Assembly (NCBI GenBank): GCA_963782445.1
Contig: CAWAJM010000001.1
Coordinates: 2,728,001 to 2,792,000 of the forward strand
Length of the DNA stretch: 64,000 nucleotides
Direction of reading: 5' to 3'
Origin: ZC4RG20 sp963782445
GTDB lineage: Bacteria; Pseudomonadota; Gammaproteobacteria; Steroidobacterales; Rariloculaceae
The notes beneath the pieces were generated by a model. The model did not search any database and was not told the origin of the DNA. It saw nothing but the letters and a program-made list of their open reading frames with translations. Made by a program: the position numbers and the translations under genes. Shown one piece after another: positions 9,742 to 19,311 of this stretch (its first letter is position 1; every line of letters begins with the position of its first letter).

Positions 9742-10136
9742 GGCGCCTCTCCCCGCTCGGGCGGCCGCGAGCCGATCAAAGGCCCGTCCGGCCCGATGCC
9801 CGAGAGGTACTGGCCGCCTTTGACGCCCTCGCGCATGGGATGGATCTTCAGCGTCAGCGCGTCGCCGGCCTTCAGGGTTCCGGGCCGCCAGCCGGCGCGT
9901 GCAAGGTGCTCGGGGCTCGTCATCTCGATGCTCCACTCCTCGTCGACGCCGCGCTCGTTCGTGACCAGCAGCTGAATGAAGACATGCGGGTTCGTCCAAC
10001 GGAAATCCTTGACGGCGCCCTTGAGCGTGACCGTCTTGGAGAGATCGAACATCGCAAACGAGTGATGCGCGAGCGCCGCGCCGGCCGTGAGCACGAGCGC
10101 GAATGCGACGGCCTTACGAATCAGCCCTGCCTTCAT
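9738..10136 (-). CDS. DUF6152 family secreted protein
   Basis: A 132-residue protein. The signal peptide ends AALA and is followed at once by HHSFAMFDLSKTV; FRWTNPHVFIQL holds the Asn-Pro-His motif. If cleaved as predicted, the mature chain starts with His, the arrangement that binds copper in CopC and in lytic polysaccharide monooxygenases; here this is inference only. ATG 10136 has GGGAGG six bases upstream. The gene overlaps the next one (8905-9741) by four bases. It lies 67 bp downstream of the RND pump operon on the same strand and could be read through from it. Confidence 0.85.
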   Translation of the reverse strand: MKAGLIRKAVAFALVLTAGAALAHHSFAMFDLSKTVTLKGAVKDFRWTNPHVFIQLLVTNERGVDEEWSIEMTSPEHLARAGWRPGTLKAGDALTLKIHPMREGVKGGQYLSGIGPDGPLIGSRPPERGEAP

Positions 10137-10203
10137 CCGAAACCTCCCATTTCGAAAGCACCGTCGAAGATGGTACCGGTACGCTTCGCTCGTGTCAGCG
10201 CCG

Positions 10204-13200
10204 TCAGCCCGGCACATGCGATGGTTCCGGTACCTCGACCGTCGCATCGACCCGCTCCGTTTCGGGCTCCCGGATCTGCATCGCGGCCGCGCGATGGTCG
10301 CCGGCGATCAGACTATAGATCGTGGGCAGGACGAACAAGGTAAACAGGGTGCCGATCAGCATGCCCATGACGACGACGATACCGATCGCGAAGCGGCTCT
10401 GCGCGCCGGCCCCCTGCGCGAATACGAGAGGAATCAGGCCCGCCACCATGGCGGCTGTCGTCATGAGGATCGGCCGCATCCGCACGGCGGCCGCCTTGCG
10501 GATGGCCGTCAAACGGTCCAGGCCCTCGGTACGCTGAATCTGATTCGCGAACGAGACCATGAGGATGCCGTGCTTGGAGATCAGGCCGATCAGCGTGACC
10601 AGACCGATCTGCGTGTAGATGTTGAGCGTCGTAAAACCGAGATAAAGCGGCGTCAAGGCGCCGCAGACCGCGAGCGGCACGCTGACGAGGATCACGAGCG
10701 GATCGCGGAAACTCTCGAACTGGGCCGTCAGAACCAGAAAGATCACGACCAGCGCGAACACGAACGAACCCGTCAGACGATTGCCTTCCTTGACGAACTG
10801 TCGGCTGTTCGAGAGCCAATCGATGGAGACGCCGGGCGGCAGTTTCTGGGCCTGAAGAAAGCCGACGGCCTGGCCCATCGTCACGCCCGGAGCGAGCACG
10901 GCCGAGAGCGTGGAGGCATTGAGCTGGTTGAACTGCGGCAGCACGTTGGGCTCCGGGCGCATGTCGATATGCACGACCGTCGAGAGCGGCAGGAGCTGGC
11001 CGGACTCGGCGCGGACGTAGTACTGCCCCAGGTTGGCCGGCGTCAGCCTCTGCTTAGGCGGCGCCTGCACGATGACGTCGTAGGACCGATTGTGCCAATT
11101 GAAGCGGCTGACGTAGTTTTCGCCGACCAGCGTCGCGAGGGCGTTCGCGATGTCCGCCATGGGAACGCCGAGGTCGCCCGCCTTGCCACGATCGATGGCG
11201 ACGTGCGCTTCGGGACTGTCGAACGCCAGGTCGCTGTCGACGAAGGAGAACAGGCCGCTGCGGCGGGCAGTGGCCTTGAGCTGCTCCATGGCGCCGTAGA
11301 GCACCGGAAAATCGTCGGCGGACCGGATCACCATTTGGACCGGCACGCCGCTGCTGCCGCTAGGCAGCGAGGACTTCTGGAACACGGTGACATAGACGCT
11401 CGGCACGCGGGCGCCCTCGCGCGTGAGCTGGGCCTGGATCGCGTCCGAACCGCGCTCGCGCCGCGACCAGTCCTTGAGCACGACGCCGCCGAATGCACTT
11501 TTCGGACTGTTATTGAACCAGCTCGTCTGGAACTCGGGCAGGCCCTCGAAGAGCTTCTCGACGGCCTCCGAGGCGCGCGCCACGTAGTTCACGTTCGCAT
11601 AGCGCGGCGCTTTGGTGTTGACGATGATGACGCCCTGGTCCTCCTGCGGTGCGAGCTCGCGCTTGGCGCCCAGGAAAAATACGACGATGGTCCCGAGAAT
11701 CACGACGCCGGTCAGCAGCACGGCGCCGCGCGCCGCGAGCGCGCCGTCGAGCAGCCGGCCGTAGAGGCCCGTGAGCCGCATCATATTGCGCTCGATGGCG
11801 CGCGTGAGCCGTCCCTCGGCCCGTTTCGGGCGCAGCAGTCGGCTGCTCATCATGGGCGAGAGCGTCAAGGCGATGACGCCGGAGACGATGACCGAGGCCG
11901 CCAGCGTGAACGCGAACTCGCGGAACAGCGCGCCCGTGAGACCGCCCATGAGACCGATCGGGGCATAGACGGCGGCGAGCGTGATCGTCATCGCGATGAC
12001 GGGACTGATGATCTCGCGGGCGCCAATGAGCGCCGCGTCGATCGGCGACAGGCCTTCCTCGATGTGGCGATGGATGTTCTCGACGACGACGATCGCATCG
12101 TCCACCACGAGCCCGATGGCGAGCACCATGGCCAGCAAGGTCAGCAGATTCAGGGAGAACCCGAAAGCCAGCATGAGCGCGGCCGTGCCGACGAGCGAGA
12201 GCGGAATCGTCATGACGGGAATCAGCACGGCGCGCACGGAGCCGAGCGAGAGGAAAATGACGAGCACGACGATGGCCACGGCCGCGACGAGCGAACGGAT
12301 CACTTCGGCGATCGAGCTGTTGACGAAATGCGCCACATCGTAGTCGTTGAAGACCTTGACGTCGGGCGGCGCGACGCGCTGGATCTCGGGAAGCAGCGCC
12401 TTGACGGCTTTGACGATCTCGAGCGGGTTGCCGTCGGGCGTCGGCGAGACGGCGATCGTGACGGCGCGGTGACCCGATGCCGTGCCGTTCGAATCGTAAT
12501 TCTCGCCCCCGAGCTCGACGGTCGCAACGTCGCCGAGCCGCACGATGCCGTTGGCGTCGCGCTTGATGACGATCTGCCTGAACTCGTCCGCGCTGCGCAG
12601 GTCGGTGGCCGCCGTGATGTTGATCGCGGTCTCCGCGCCTTTGAGCTGGCCGGGTGCCGCCTGCACGTTGTTTGCGCGCAGGACGTTGACGAGATCGGCG
12701 CCGGTCAGGCCCCGGGCCGCGAGCTTGTCCGGGTTCGCCCAGATCCGCATCGCGAGCGTCTGGCCGCCCTGGATCGCGGCCGTGGCGACGCCCGGAACGG
12801 AGGTGATCAACGGCTGCGCCACGCGCGTGATGAAGTCCGTCAGCTGCGGAACCGGATACGTGTCGCTGACGAACGCGATGTACTCGACGGCCGACTCCGC
12901 ATCCGTGACCTTCGTGATCACCGGATCGGCGGCGCCGGTCGGCAGGCGGTATTTGACTTGTGAAACCTTGGCGAGCACGTCCGTCATGGCGCGGTCCGAG
13001 TCCGCGTTCAAGACGAGCTTCGCCTTGATCTGGCTCGTGCCCTGGCTCGAACGTCGAGGTGATGTATTCGATGCCGCTGGCCGAGGCGATCGCCTGCACG
13101 ATGGGCGTCGTGACGAAGCCTTGCATGACGTCCTGCGTCGCCCCGGGAAACGCCGTGTCGATCTGGATCGTGGCGCTTTCCATGTACGGATATTCGCGCA

Positions 13201-13300
13201 CCGGAAGGCCGAACAGCGCGCTCGCGCCGATGAGCAGAATCAGCAGGCTGACGACGATCGCAAGCGTCGGCCGGCGAATGAAGGCGTCGGTGAACCTCAC
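10204..13300 (-). pseudogene. RND (HAE1) efflux permease with a one-base frameshift
   Basis: An AcrB/MexB-type inner-membrane proton-driven drug pump subunit, split between two frames. The first frame starts at ATG 13300 with MRFTDAFIRRPTLAIVVSLL and runs to EYITST. The second frame, readable to the stop at 10204, resumes with SQGTSQIKAKLVLNADSDRA. One extra A in the plus-strand AA at 13050-13051 explains the break: removing it restores EYITSTSSQGTSQ and a full 1031-residue protein, the normal length. The remainder is intact and contains the proton-relay Asp pair in GLVVDDAIVVVENIH. Either a very recent inactivation or a sequencing error. The start overlaps the adaptor gene stop (ATGA). Confidence 0.85.
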
Positions 13301-14412
13301 CGGCCGGCCTCGGCGCGCGCCGTGGAAACGCTCATGACGGCCGCGCCCGGCTGCACGCGCAGCTGCCCCTCGGTCACGATCGTCTCGCCCGCATGCAGGC
13401 CGCTCGCGACCACGACCCGATCCTCGATGCGCCGGCCCGTGACCACGGGCACGATATCGGCCTTACCGCCGCCGTCCCCGGTGGCGCCCCGGACGACGAT
13501 GACGTTCTCGCCCGAAGCCAACGTCTGAATGGCCGTGACGGGCACGAGCAGCGCGCCGTGCTGCAGCGGCAGGCTCAGTGCAACATTGACGTACATGCCG
13601 GGCCTAAGCGCCTGATCCGGATTCGGCAGCAGCGCCTGCACCGTCACGTTGCGCGTATTGGCATCGATCTGCGGCTCGACGGCATTGACCTTGCCCTTGA
13701 AGCTGCGGCCGGGCCATCCGTCCGTCGTAACGGAGACGCCGGCCCCGACGGCGAACCGGTTCAAATCCTGCTGGGGAAGCGCGAACTCGACATAGATTTC
13801 GCTGAGGTCCGTCAGCGTCGCAATGGCGTCGCCGGGGTTCAGGTGCTGGCCGAGATTGACGCGCCGCAGCCCCAGTTCGCCGTCGAACGGGGCGCGTATC
13901 TGCTTCTGGGCGATCTGAGCGTCGAGCTGCTTCAGGGCCGCAACCGCCTGGTCCCGTTCCGAGCGGCGCTGATCGAGGAGGTCCTCCGAAGCGGCACCCG
14001 TCCCGGTCAGGCTTTGCGCGCGCTTGAGCTGGCGCTCGGCCAAATCCTGCTTCGCCTGGGCCGCCAGGCGGTCGGCGCGCTCGGGGGCATCGTTGAGCTG
14101 CACGAGCAGCGCGCCCGCCTTGACCACATCGCCGGAGTCGAAGCGGATACCGGTCACGAGTCCGCCGACTTCCGGCGTGATCACGACTTGGCGTACGGCG
14201 GTCACGGAGCCGACGGCCTCCAGATCGACCGGAGCATCCTCGGCCTCGACGACCATCGTCGTGACCGTCACGGGCGGGCGAGCGCTCGGCGGCACCTCTT
14301 GCAGCCGCGACGACCGCCACAAGTACAGCCCGCCCAAAACCACCGCCAGCGCAACGACCGTTACGCCCGAGGTCACGGCGGCCGTCCGCCGCCTCTGCCC
14401 GTCTGAACCCAC
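13297..14412 (-). CDS. RND efflux periplasmic adaptor (membrane fusion protein)
   Basis: A 371-residue membrane fusion protein that links the RND permease to an outer-membrane channel. It has one N-terminal membrane anchor (TVVALAVVLGGLYLW), then lipoyl/barrel-sandwich halves (TPEVGGLVTGIRFDSGDVVK and IRAPFDGELGLRRVNLGQHL) around a coiled-coil hairpin (about residues 110-165), and a C-terminal beta-barrel. The GTG at 14412 is chosen because GGGAGG lies six bases upstream; no good ATG exists there. It overlaps the permease start by four bases. No outer-membrane channel gene is present in the window. Confidence 0.88.
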   Translation of the reverse strand: MGSDGQRRRTAAVTSGVTVVALAVVLGGLYLWRSSRLQEVPPSARPPVTVTTMVVEAEDAPVDLEAVGSVTAVRQVVITPEVGGLVTGIRFDSGDVVKAGALLVQLNDAPERADRLAAQAKQDLAERQLKRAQSLTGTGAASEDLLDQRRSERDQAVAALKQLDAQIAQKQIRAPFDGELGLRRVNLGQHLNPGDAIATLTDLSEIYVEFALPQQDLNRFAVGAGVSVTTDGWPGRSFKGKVNAVEPQIDANTRNVTVQALLPNPDQALRPGMYVNVALSLPLQHGALLVPVTAIQTLASGENVIVVRGATGDGGGKADIVPVVTGRRIEDRVVVASGLHAGETIVTEGQLRVQPGAAVMSVSTARAEAGR

Positions 14413-14622
14413 GCCCCACCTCCCGTCGTACCGAGGGGCGCGCGTTCTAGCTTTTTTTAGGCGCCGCGCGTCCCCGACCATGCCGCGCTTCAAGTCGCGC
14501 CTTCGGCCATGGTCACCAATACTCTAGTGTACCGCGTAACGAAGCGTCGACCCTTCTCGCCGCAACGCAGTCCACCGGTATCGGCACGGAACGCCGGGAC
14601 CCGCCGCCCGCGGGCAGAACGC

Positions 14623-14862
14623 CTATTGTCCGTGTACGCCGAGCGCCTGAATCGTGACCTGAATATGCCCGGGCTTGCCATGATCGCCCGGAGGATGAGC
14701 GATCGTTCCCTTGATGTTGAGCACCTCGAACGAGTCGAAGCTCAAACCCCCATGGTGACCTTTGGGATCCGTGAGTCCCGCGACGGCGTTGAAGATCGCC
14801 TCGTCCAGGTCCTTGCCCGACCCGACGGCGGCGACGACGTGCTGGTGCTTGTGATGTTCCAT
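14623..14862 (-). CDS. Dodecin-like protein, unusually His-rich
   Basis: A 79-residue protein matching the dodecin fold pattern: a first strand (HVVAAVGSG), a helix (LDEAIFNAVAGL), then strands FDSFEVLNIKGTI and GHIQVTIQALG. Dodecins form hollow dodecamers that bind flavins. This one has ten histidines, four of them in the first eight residues (MEHHKHQH), and an insert of His, Pro and Gly between the last two strands where typical dodecins have a short turn. GAGGA upstream supports ATG 14862. It lies 176 bp downstream of a nickel/cobalt transporter gene on the same strand, so metal handling is a possible extra role (inference). Confidence 0.75.
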   Translation of the reverse strand: MEHHKHQHVVAAVGSGKDLDEAIFNAVAGLTDPKGHHGGLSFDSFEVLNIKGTIAHPPGDHGKPGHIQVTIQALGVHGQ

Positions 14863-15038
14863 GTTTTTGTCCTCGCTGAACTTTCGCGGGCACCCGAATG
14901 AGTCCCGACTCCGCGACGATAGCGCCCCCAAGCCGAGCCCGCAGCTGCCGAAAGTACGTGCTGCGCTACGTGTTTTACGCAATGAGGACACAAGTGTCGG
15001 GGCTGGCGGGATTGACGTCGAGGGCGCTCGTCCGCGGG

Positions 15039-16145
15039 CTAATCGAGCACAACGTCCACCTGCGGAACCCGCTCGTACCCTGCGACGTGATAGATGACGA
15101 CCGAAACCACCCACGCCAGCGCAAACACGCCTATTACGACGAAGCCGAGCCTGCCCGTGGCGCTCCGCGTCAGTGACCAGAACGGCCCTTCGAGATCGAA
15201 GTGATCCGCGACGACGCTCAGCACCTCGATTCCGCCGATCACGACGGCCACCAGCGCCGACACGGCCGTCACCGTCAGGTTGTAGTAGAGCTTGCGCAAC
15301 GGCTTGACGAAGGCCCAGGAATACGCGCTGACCATGAGCACGCCGTCCGTCGTATCGACGAGCGCCATCCCTGCGGCGAACAGCGCCGGGAAGACCATGA
15401 TGCTCGCCAGCGCAAAGCCGTGGGCGCCCTGGGCGGCGGAGATGCCGAGCAGGCTGATCTCGGTGGCCGTGTCGAAGCCGAGCCCGAACAGAAGACCGAG
15501 CAGCATCATGTGCCAGCTGCGGTTGACGAGCCGAAACAGCGGCCTGAAGATGCGCGCGAGCAGGCCGCGCCCGGAGAGGAGCACGTTGAGGTCCTCCTCG
15601 ACATAGGGCTCGCCGCTCTTGACGCGCCGGAACGCGGCGTAGACCGAGCGCAGGATCACGAGGTTCAGCGCCGCGATCGTGAACAGAAAGAACGCGGAAA
15701 TGCTCGTCGAAAGCAGGCCGCCGAAGCCCTTGAACCTTTCGGCCTCGTGCAGGAAGCCCGCGGCCGCAGAGATCGCGAGCGCTGCGATCACGACCACGGA
15801 CGAGTGCCCGAGCGCGAAGAACAGCCCGGCGCCGAGCGGCCTTTGTTTTTGGCCCATGAGCTTGCGCGTGACGTTGTCGATCGCGGCGATGTGATCGGCA
15901 TCGACGCCGTGGCGCAAGCCGAGACCGTAGGCGAGCACGCAGGTGCTGAGCAGCAGGGGCTGGTCGTAGAACATGGCGAGCGCCCAGATCCAGGCGCCGA
16001 CGTTCATGACGGCCAGCAGCCCGTAGAGCTCCGCAATGGGCCGCATCGGCTTGTAGCCGAAATTCGGCCCGAACTCGAGCTCGACGACCTGCTCCTCCGC
16101 GACCGGAGGCTTCAGCGACTCTACGTCAAGCAGCTTGATGGCCAT
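15039..16145 (-). CDS. NiCoT-family nickel/cobalt transporter (HoxN/NixA type)
   Basis: A 368-residue inner-membrane permease. It carries the family signature HGVDADHIAAIDNVTRKL in the second membrane segment, whose His and Asp residues select and bind the metal, plus GHSSVVV and LGFDTATEI, the other two NiCoT signatures. About eight hydrophobic segments are visible. NiCoTs import Ni2+ and/or Co2+; specificity cannot be read from sequence. No hydrogenase, urease or cobalamin gene lies nearby; the only close same-strand neighbour is the His-rich dodecin. A GGGAGA lies about ten bases before ATG 16145, a weak site. Confidence 0.93.
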   Translation of the reverse strand: MAIKLLDVESLKPPVAEEQVVELEFGPNFGYKPMRPIAELYGLLAVMNVGAWIWALAMFYDQPLLLSTCVLAYGLGLRHGVDADHIAAIDNVTRKLMGQKQRPLGAGLFFALGHSSVVVIAALAISAAAGFLHEAERFKGFGGLLSTSISAFFLFTIAALNLVILRSVYAAFRRVKSGEPYVEEDLNVLLSGRGLLARIFRPLFRLVNRSWHMMLLGLLFGLGFDTATEISLLGISAAQGAHGFALASIMVFPALFAAGMALVDTTDGVLMVSAYSWAFVKPLRKLYYNLTVTAVSALVAVVIGGIEVLSVVADHFDLEGPFWSLTRSATGRLGFVVIGVFALAWVVSVVIYHVAGYERVPQVDVVLD

Positions 16146-16245
16146 CGCGCGATCGTCTCCCGCTTCCGAAACGAAGCTCAGCCGCGAGAATCCGAAATGG
16201 CCGTCCCGGCCGGGCGCACGCAGCGGCCCGGCCGGAACGCCGGCG

Positions 16246-17610
16246 CTACTGCGGCTTGTTGAAGTCGAAGATGCTCTGCTTGGGTTGGGGCTTGTGCATC
16301 CCCTGCTCGAGGTACTCCTCCCAGATGTGCGCCCAAGGGCGGCCGTACATGTCGGGGATCTCGTAGCTGATCGTGTCGCCCGGAGAGACCGGCGTAGCCT
16401 TGCCCTTCACGGGGTAGATCGTCGGCACGCACTCGATGAAGACATAGGGATCGCCGGCCGTGACGGTGCTCTCCTTCACGAGCTTGCGCACGATCCGGAT
16501 GGGCTGAACAAGTGCCACGGGATCGTAAAGGATCGCCTCGTGATTGAGCCCCACGAACTTCCCGTTCGCGTCCCGAATCGGCGAGTAGATCTCGATGGTC
16601 TGCATCTTGTTCGAGTACTCGAACGCACCGTGCACCATCCAGCCCTGAATGTTCGAGGTCCAGGTGATCAGCGTGTCGTGATCCCAGAAGCCGACCGTCT
16701 CGCCGTACCAGCGCGGGACATCCGCGCCGAGCCGGGGCACGGCGCCGCTCGTGTCGAACTTCTTGCCGACGTAGATGTTCGTGATGAAGTTGCGGGCGAC
16801 GCCCGCCATGATCTGCACGATGTCAGGCGTTGCGATGATCTGGTGCTCCCAGACCGCGGCCTCGTGCCAGCGCCGCATGAAGCCTTCGGGCCAGCAATAC
16901 TGGGAGGGCCATTGCGCCTGACCCCGGGCCTCATGGTAGGTCTGCTGCACCATGCGCTGCTGATACTCGGGCGTCAGCAGCGAGAGAATCGTCGGAATCT
17001 GGTTGTCGTGCATCCGGTACCAGTACATGTTGTTCGGCGTACGGCCCGGGTGCATGTAGCGGCCGGTCCAATCGGCGATTTCCTTGTACGTGGGTTTCGT
17101 GGGGCCGCCGCGCGCCTTGGTCTCGGCGAGCAGCGCCTCGTACTGCTCCTGCGCGGTCTTGAATGGATACGGGCTCACGATGGCCGCACGCGGGTAGTCG
17201 CGATCGCAGTGGCCCCAGGCCGCCGTCGCCGGGTCGTCATTGACTTCCAAAGGCGTGCCCACGGCGCCGGACTCCGCTTCCACGCCGACCGAGCTATTGC
17301 AGCGAAAGTAGCGCGGATCGCTCCAGAGCGCCTTATCCTGGTAAAAATCCTTCGTCGTGAAGATGTCGACAGGCAGCGGGGTGATGCCGGGCGGCACGGC
17401 GCCGCCGCGAGCCGTCGTTTCCTGGTTGTCGTTGCCGCCTCTTGCACGGCCAAATCCGAACTCAGGTCCGACGGGCTTGTATTTGTTCGCGTCCGCCATG
17501 AGCGGCCACCCGCGGCCGACGCTCTTGAAGCCGGGGTCGACGACCTGTTGGGCTTGAATCGAGGTCGCGAACGCGGTCGCGCCTATGACGGCGAGCCAGG
17601 AAAACTTCAT
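16246..17610 (-). CDS. Large secreted protein of unknown function
   Basis: A 454-residue protein with a clear signal peptide (cut near IQA/QQ, about residue 20). I do not recognise the family as a whole. Its centre (PRWYGETVGFWDHDTLITWT) matches in pattern the GHWEGDTLVVDT block of the proteins at 4175-5302 and 8905-9741, and a following strand (MQTIEIYSPI) corresponds to their HVVERFTL block. So it may be a third, larger member of the same fold. It also has many Trp and Tyr residues and several Cys. A GGGGG stretch lies ten bases before ATG 17610. Likely periplasmic. Confidence 0.72.
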   Translation of the reverse strand: MKFSWLAVIGATAFATSIQAQQVVDPGFKSVGRGWPLMADANKYKPVGPEFGFGRARGGNDNQETTARGGAVPPGITPLPVDIFTTKDFYQDKALWSDPRYFRCNSSVGVEAESGAVGTPLEVNDDPATAAWGHCDRDYPRAAIVSPYPFKTAQEQYEALLAETKARGGPTKPTYKEIADWTGRYMHPGRTPNNMYWYRMHDNQIPTILSLLTPEYQQRMVQQTYHEARGQAQWPSQYCWPEGFMRRWHEAAVWEHQIIATPDIVQIMAGVARNFITNIYVGKKFDTSGAVPRLGADVPRWYGETVGFWDHDTLITWTSNIQGWMVHGAFEYSNKMQTIEIYSPIRDANGKFVGLNHEAILYDPVALVQPIRIVRKLVKESTVTAGDPYVFIECVPTIYPVKGKATPVSPGDTISYEIPDMYGRPWAHIWEEYLEQGMHKPQPKQSIFDFNKPQ

Positions 17611-18063
17611 GCTGTTACCCCCTACGAATACCCTACAACGTGCTGCTGGAAGCGTTCGCGAACTTCGTGTCCGCCGGCCTCGGCCGCTCGCTCGAACCGC
17701 TTCGGCCGCCTGCCTTGGATGCGAGCGCCTTATTATTGTCCTTGCGGCCCATCATAGCCTCTCTTGGCGCGGCCGAATAATCCGCGTGAGCAAGCCTGCC
17801 GCGAAAGGGCCCACAGAAAGCCAAAGAACCGTCAAGCGGGGACCGGGGCGCGCCGTGACCGCGCGGCGCGAGCGGCCGCAACGCCCGGCTCGGCGGCGTC
17901 GCCGCTCGCGCAGCTCGCCGACGGCGCAGCCGGGCAGGTTCGGAGGTACCGCCATACTGCGTCTGTGATATTCTCGGTCGCTGCCGGAAGCGGCGAATCG
18001 GCGGGGGAGCCGAGAGCCTTTTTTTCGAACCGCACGGGCGTGTGGCATCACGCGGAAAGACCG
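17611..18063. other. Intergenic region between divergent genes
   Basis: These 453 bases separate the secreted protein gene (left, minus strand) from the c'-like cytochrome gene (right, plus strand). Several frames are open, but they are rich in Arg, Pro and Ala and have no signal sequence, motif or ribosome-binding site. I see no gene here. It should hold the promoters of both flanking genes; I could not pick out a convincing sigma-70 pair. Confidence 0.5.
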
Positions 18064-18624
18064 ATGAGACGAAGACTTGCGATACTGGCCGTAGCCGCGG
18101 GGGCCGCGCTGCTCTCGAGCCTGGCCGCCGCCCAGAGGCCCGCTCTCGAAGGCCCCGGGTGGACGGGCCTCTCGAACCCGAAAGACATCATCGAGGCGCG
18201 CGAGGCCCTGATGATGGCGATCGAGCGGCTCATGGAGCCGATCGATACCTTGGAGGTCGAGCCCGAGGACCCGGCGAAGATCACGACCGCGGCCATGGAA
18301 GTCGCCCAGTTGCTGCTCGCGCTGCCGCATCTGTTTCCCCCGACGACGAACCTTTACGATCCCAAGGCCGCGCAGCCCGAGACGCTTGCGCTGCCCGCCA
18401 TCTGGAGCAGTTTCCCGACGTTCTACCAGTTGGCCGCCTCCGCCCAGGCGGCCGCCGAGAAGCTCTCCAATACATGGGACCCGAAGCGCCAGCGCGAAGG
18501 GGCCGACGCGCTGCGCGACACCTGCGACGCCTGCCATACGGTATATCTGCGTCCCTTCGTCGAGTCGAAGGTCGGCGCGAAAGACTTGAACTTCGATTTC
18601 GACTCGGTGTTCAAAAACGAGTAG
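18064..18624 (+). CDS. Periplasmic c'-like monohaem cytochrome
   Basis: A 186-residue protein with a signal peptide (AALLSSLAAAQ) and one haem motif, CDACH, about 30 residues from the C-terminus, as in four-helix cytochromes c'. It resembles the 153-residue protein at 6986-7447 in plan. ATG 18064 follows GGAAAGA. An in-frame upstream extension reaching 17764 is highly basic and has no signal peptide, so I rejected it. The gene leads a same-strand series (DUF6152, two DUF6644 proteins, small membrane protein, PQQ dehydrogenase), and a role as electron acceptor in that set is inferred. Confidence 0.8.
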   Translation: MRRRLAILAVAAGAALLSSLAAAQRPALEGPGWTGLSNPKDIIEAREALMMAIERLMEPIDTLEVEPEDPAKITTAAMEVAQLLLALPHLFPPTTNLYDPKAAQPETLALPAIWSSFPTFYQLAASAQAAAEKLSNTWDPKRQREGADALRDTCDACHTVYLRPFVESKVGAKDLNFDFDSVFKNE

Positions 18625-18804
18625 GCGTTCGGACGTTTCCGATCCTGACATTTCTTAAGCGTGGTTTCGCGACGGTATGGCAAAGTGGCGGTCGCAAGAA
18701 CGGGCGACCGGACCGTCGTATACTTTCCGAACGGCTGCGGAGGCCCAGTGCCGAGCCGACCTCGCCGAAGCATAGAGACGAGTTGAGCTAAGAGGAGCAC
18801 CGCC

Positions 18805-19305
18805 TTGAAAACAGAGACTTTTTCTAGAATCCGCCGCGTGCTGGGCGGGACCGCCGTGGCGGCCGTCGTGGTGGCCGCGCCGGCCTATGCGCACCATTCT
18901 TTCGCCATCTACAATGCCGAAGTTACGAAGGTCTTCACCGGCGTCGTAACGCGCGTAAACCCGGATGCGAATCACCTCCAGATCTTCTTCGCGCCGTTGG
19001 ACGCCGCGCACGACAACGTCCAGCGCGACAAAGACGGCAAGCCGATCATCTGGGCCGTGGAGATGGCGGGGTCCGCCGAGTCGGCGAAGGAAGGCATTTC
19101 CGTCAATTCCTTCCCGCCCGGCACGATCTTCAGCGTCGGGCTGCACCCCTTGCGCAGCGGCGAGCCTGCCGGCAGCCGGCGCGGCACGGGCGCACTGTTC
19201 AAGTGCCCGGCCAAGACGCCGCCACCTCCGGGCAAGCACTGCGACACCGTCCCGGGTCACGAGCAGGTCGGCAACGGCGGTCCGCTTCCGACGCAGACGC
19301 AGTAG
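18805..19305 (+). CDS. DUF6152 family secreted protein (TTG start)
   Basis: A 166-residue protein. The signal peptide ends PAYA and is followed by HHSFAIYNAEVTKVFTGVV. In place of the usual Asn-Pro-His it has RVNPDANHLQIFF, where the His is three residues further on. The C-terminal half has two Cys and a Pro-rich tail. No ATG is available at the right place: TTG 18805 follows AGAGGAG at good spacing and gives a full signal peptide. The gene is followed after 6 bp by the first DUF6644 gene, so they are surely cotranscribed. Confidence 0.82.
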   Translation: MKTETFSRIRRVLGGTAVAAVVVAAPAYAHHSFAIYNAEVTKVFTGVVTRVNPDANHLQIFFAPLDAAHDNVQRDKDGKPIIWAVEMAGSAESAKEGISVNSFPPGTIFSVGLHPLRSGEPAGSRRGTGALFKCPAKTPPPPGKHCDTVPGHEQVGNGGPLPTQTQ

Positions 19306-19311
19306 GCCGAC

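Noticed and set aside
10087..12963. A 958-codon plus-strand open frame antisense to the RND permease
   Set aside because: It is a by-product of high GC content: composition is Arg/Asp/His-rich, with no domain or signal, and the minus strand encodes a clear RND protein.
14449..14461. A T-run on the plus strand near the adaptor gene start as a terminator
   Set aside because: No hairpin precedes it and no plus-strand gene ends there; it lies in the upstream region of the minus-strand efflux operon.
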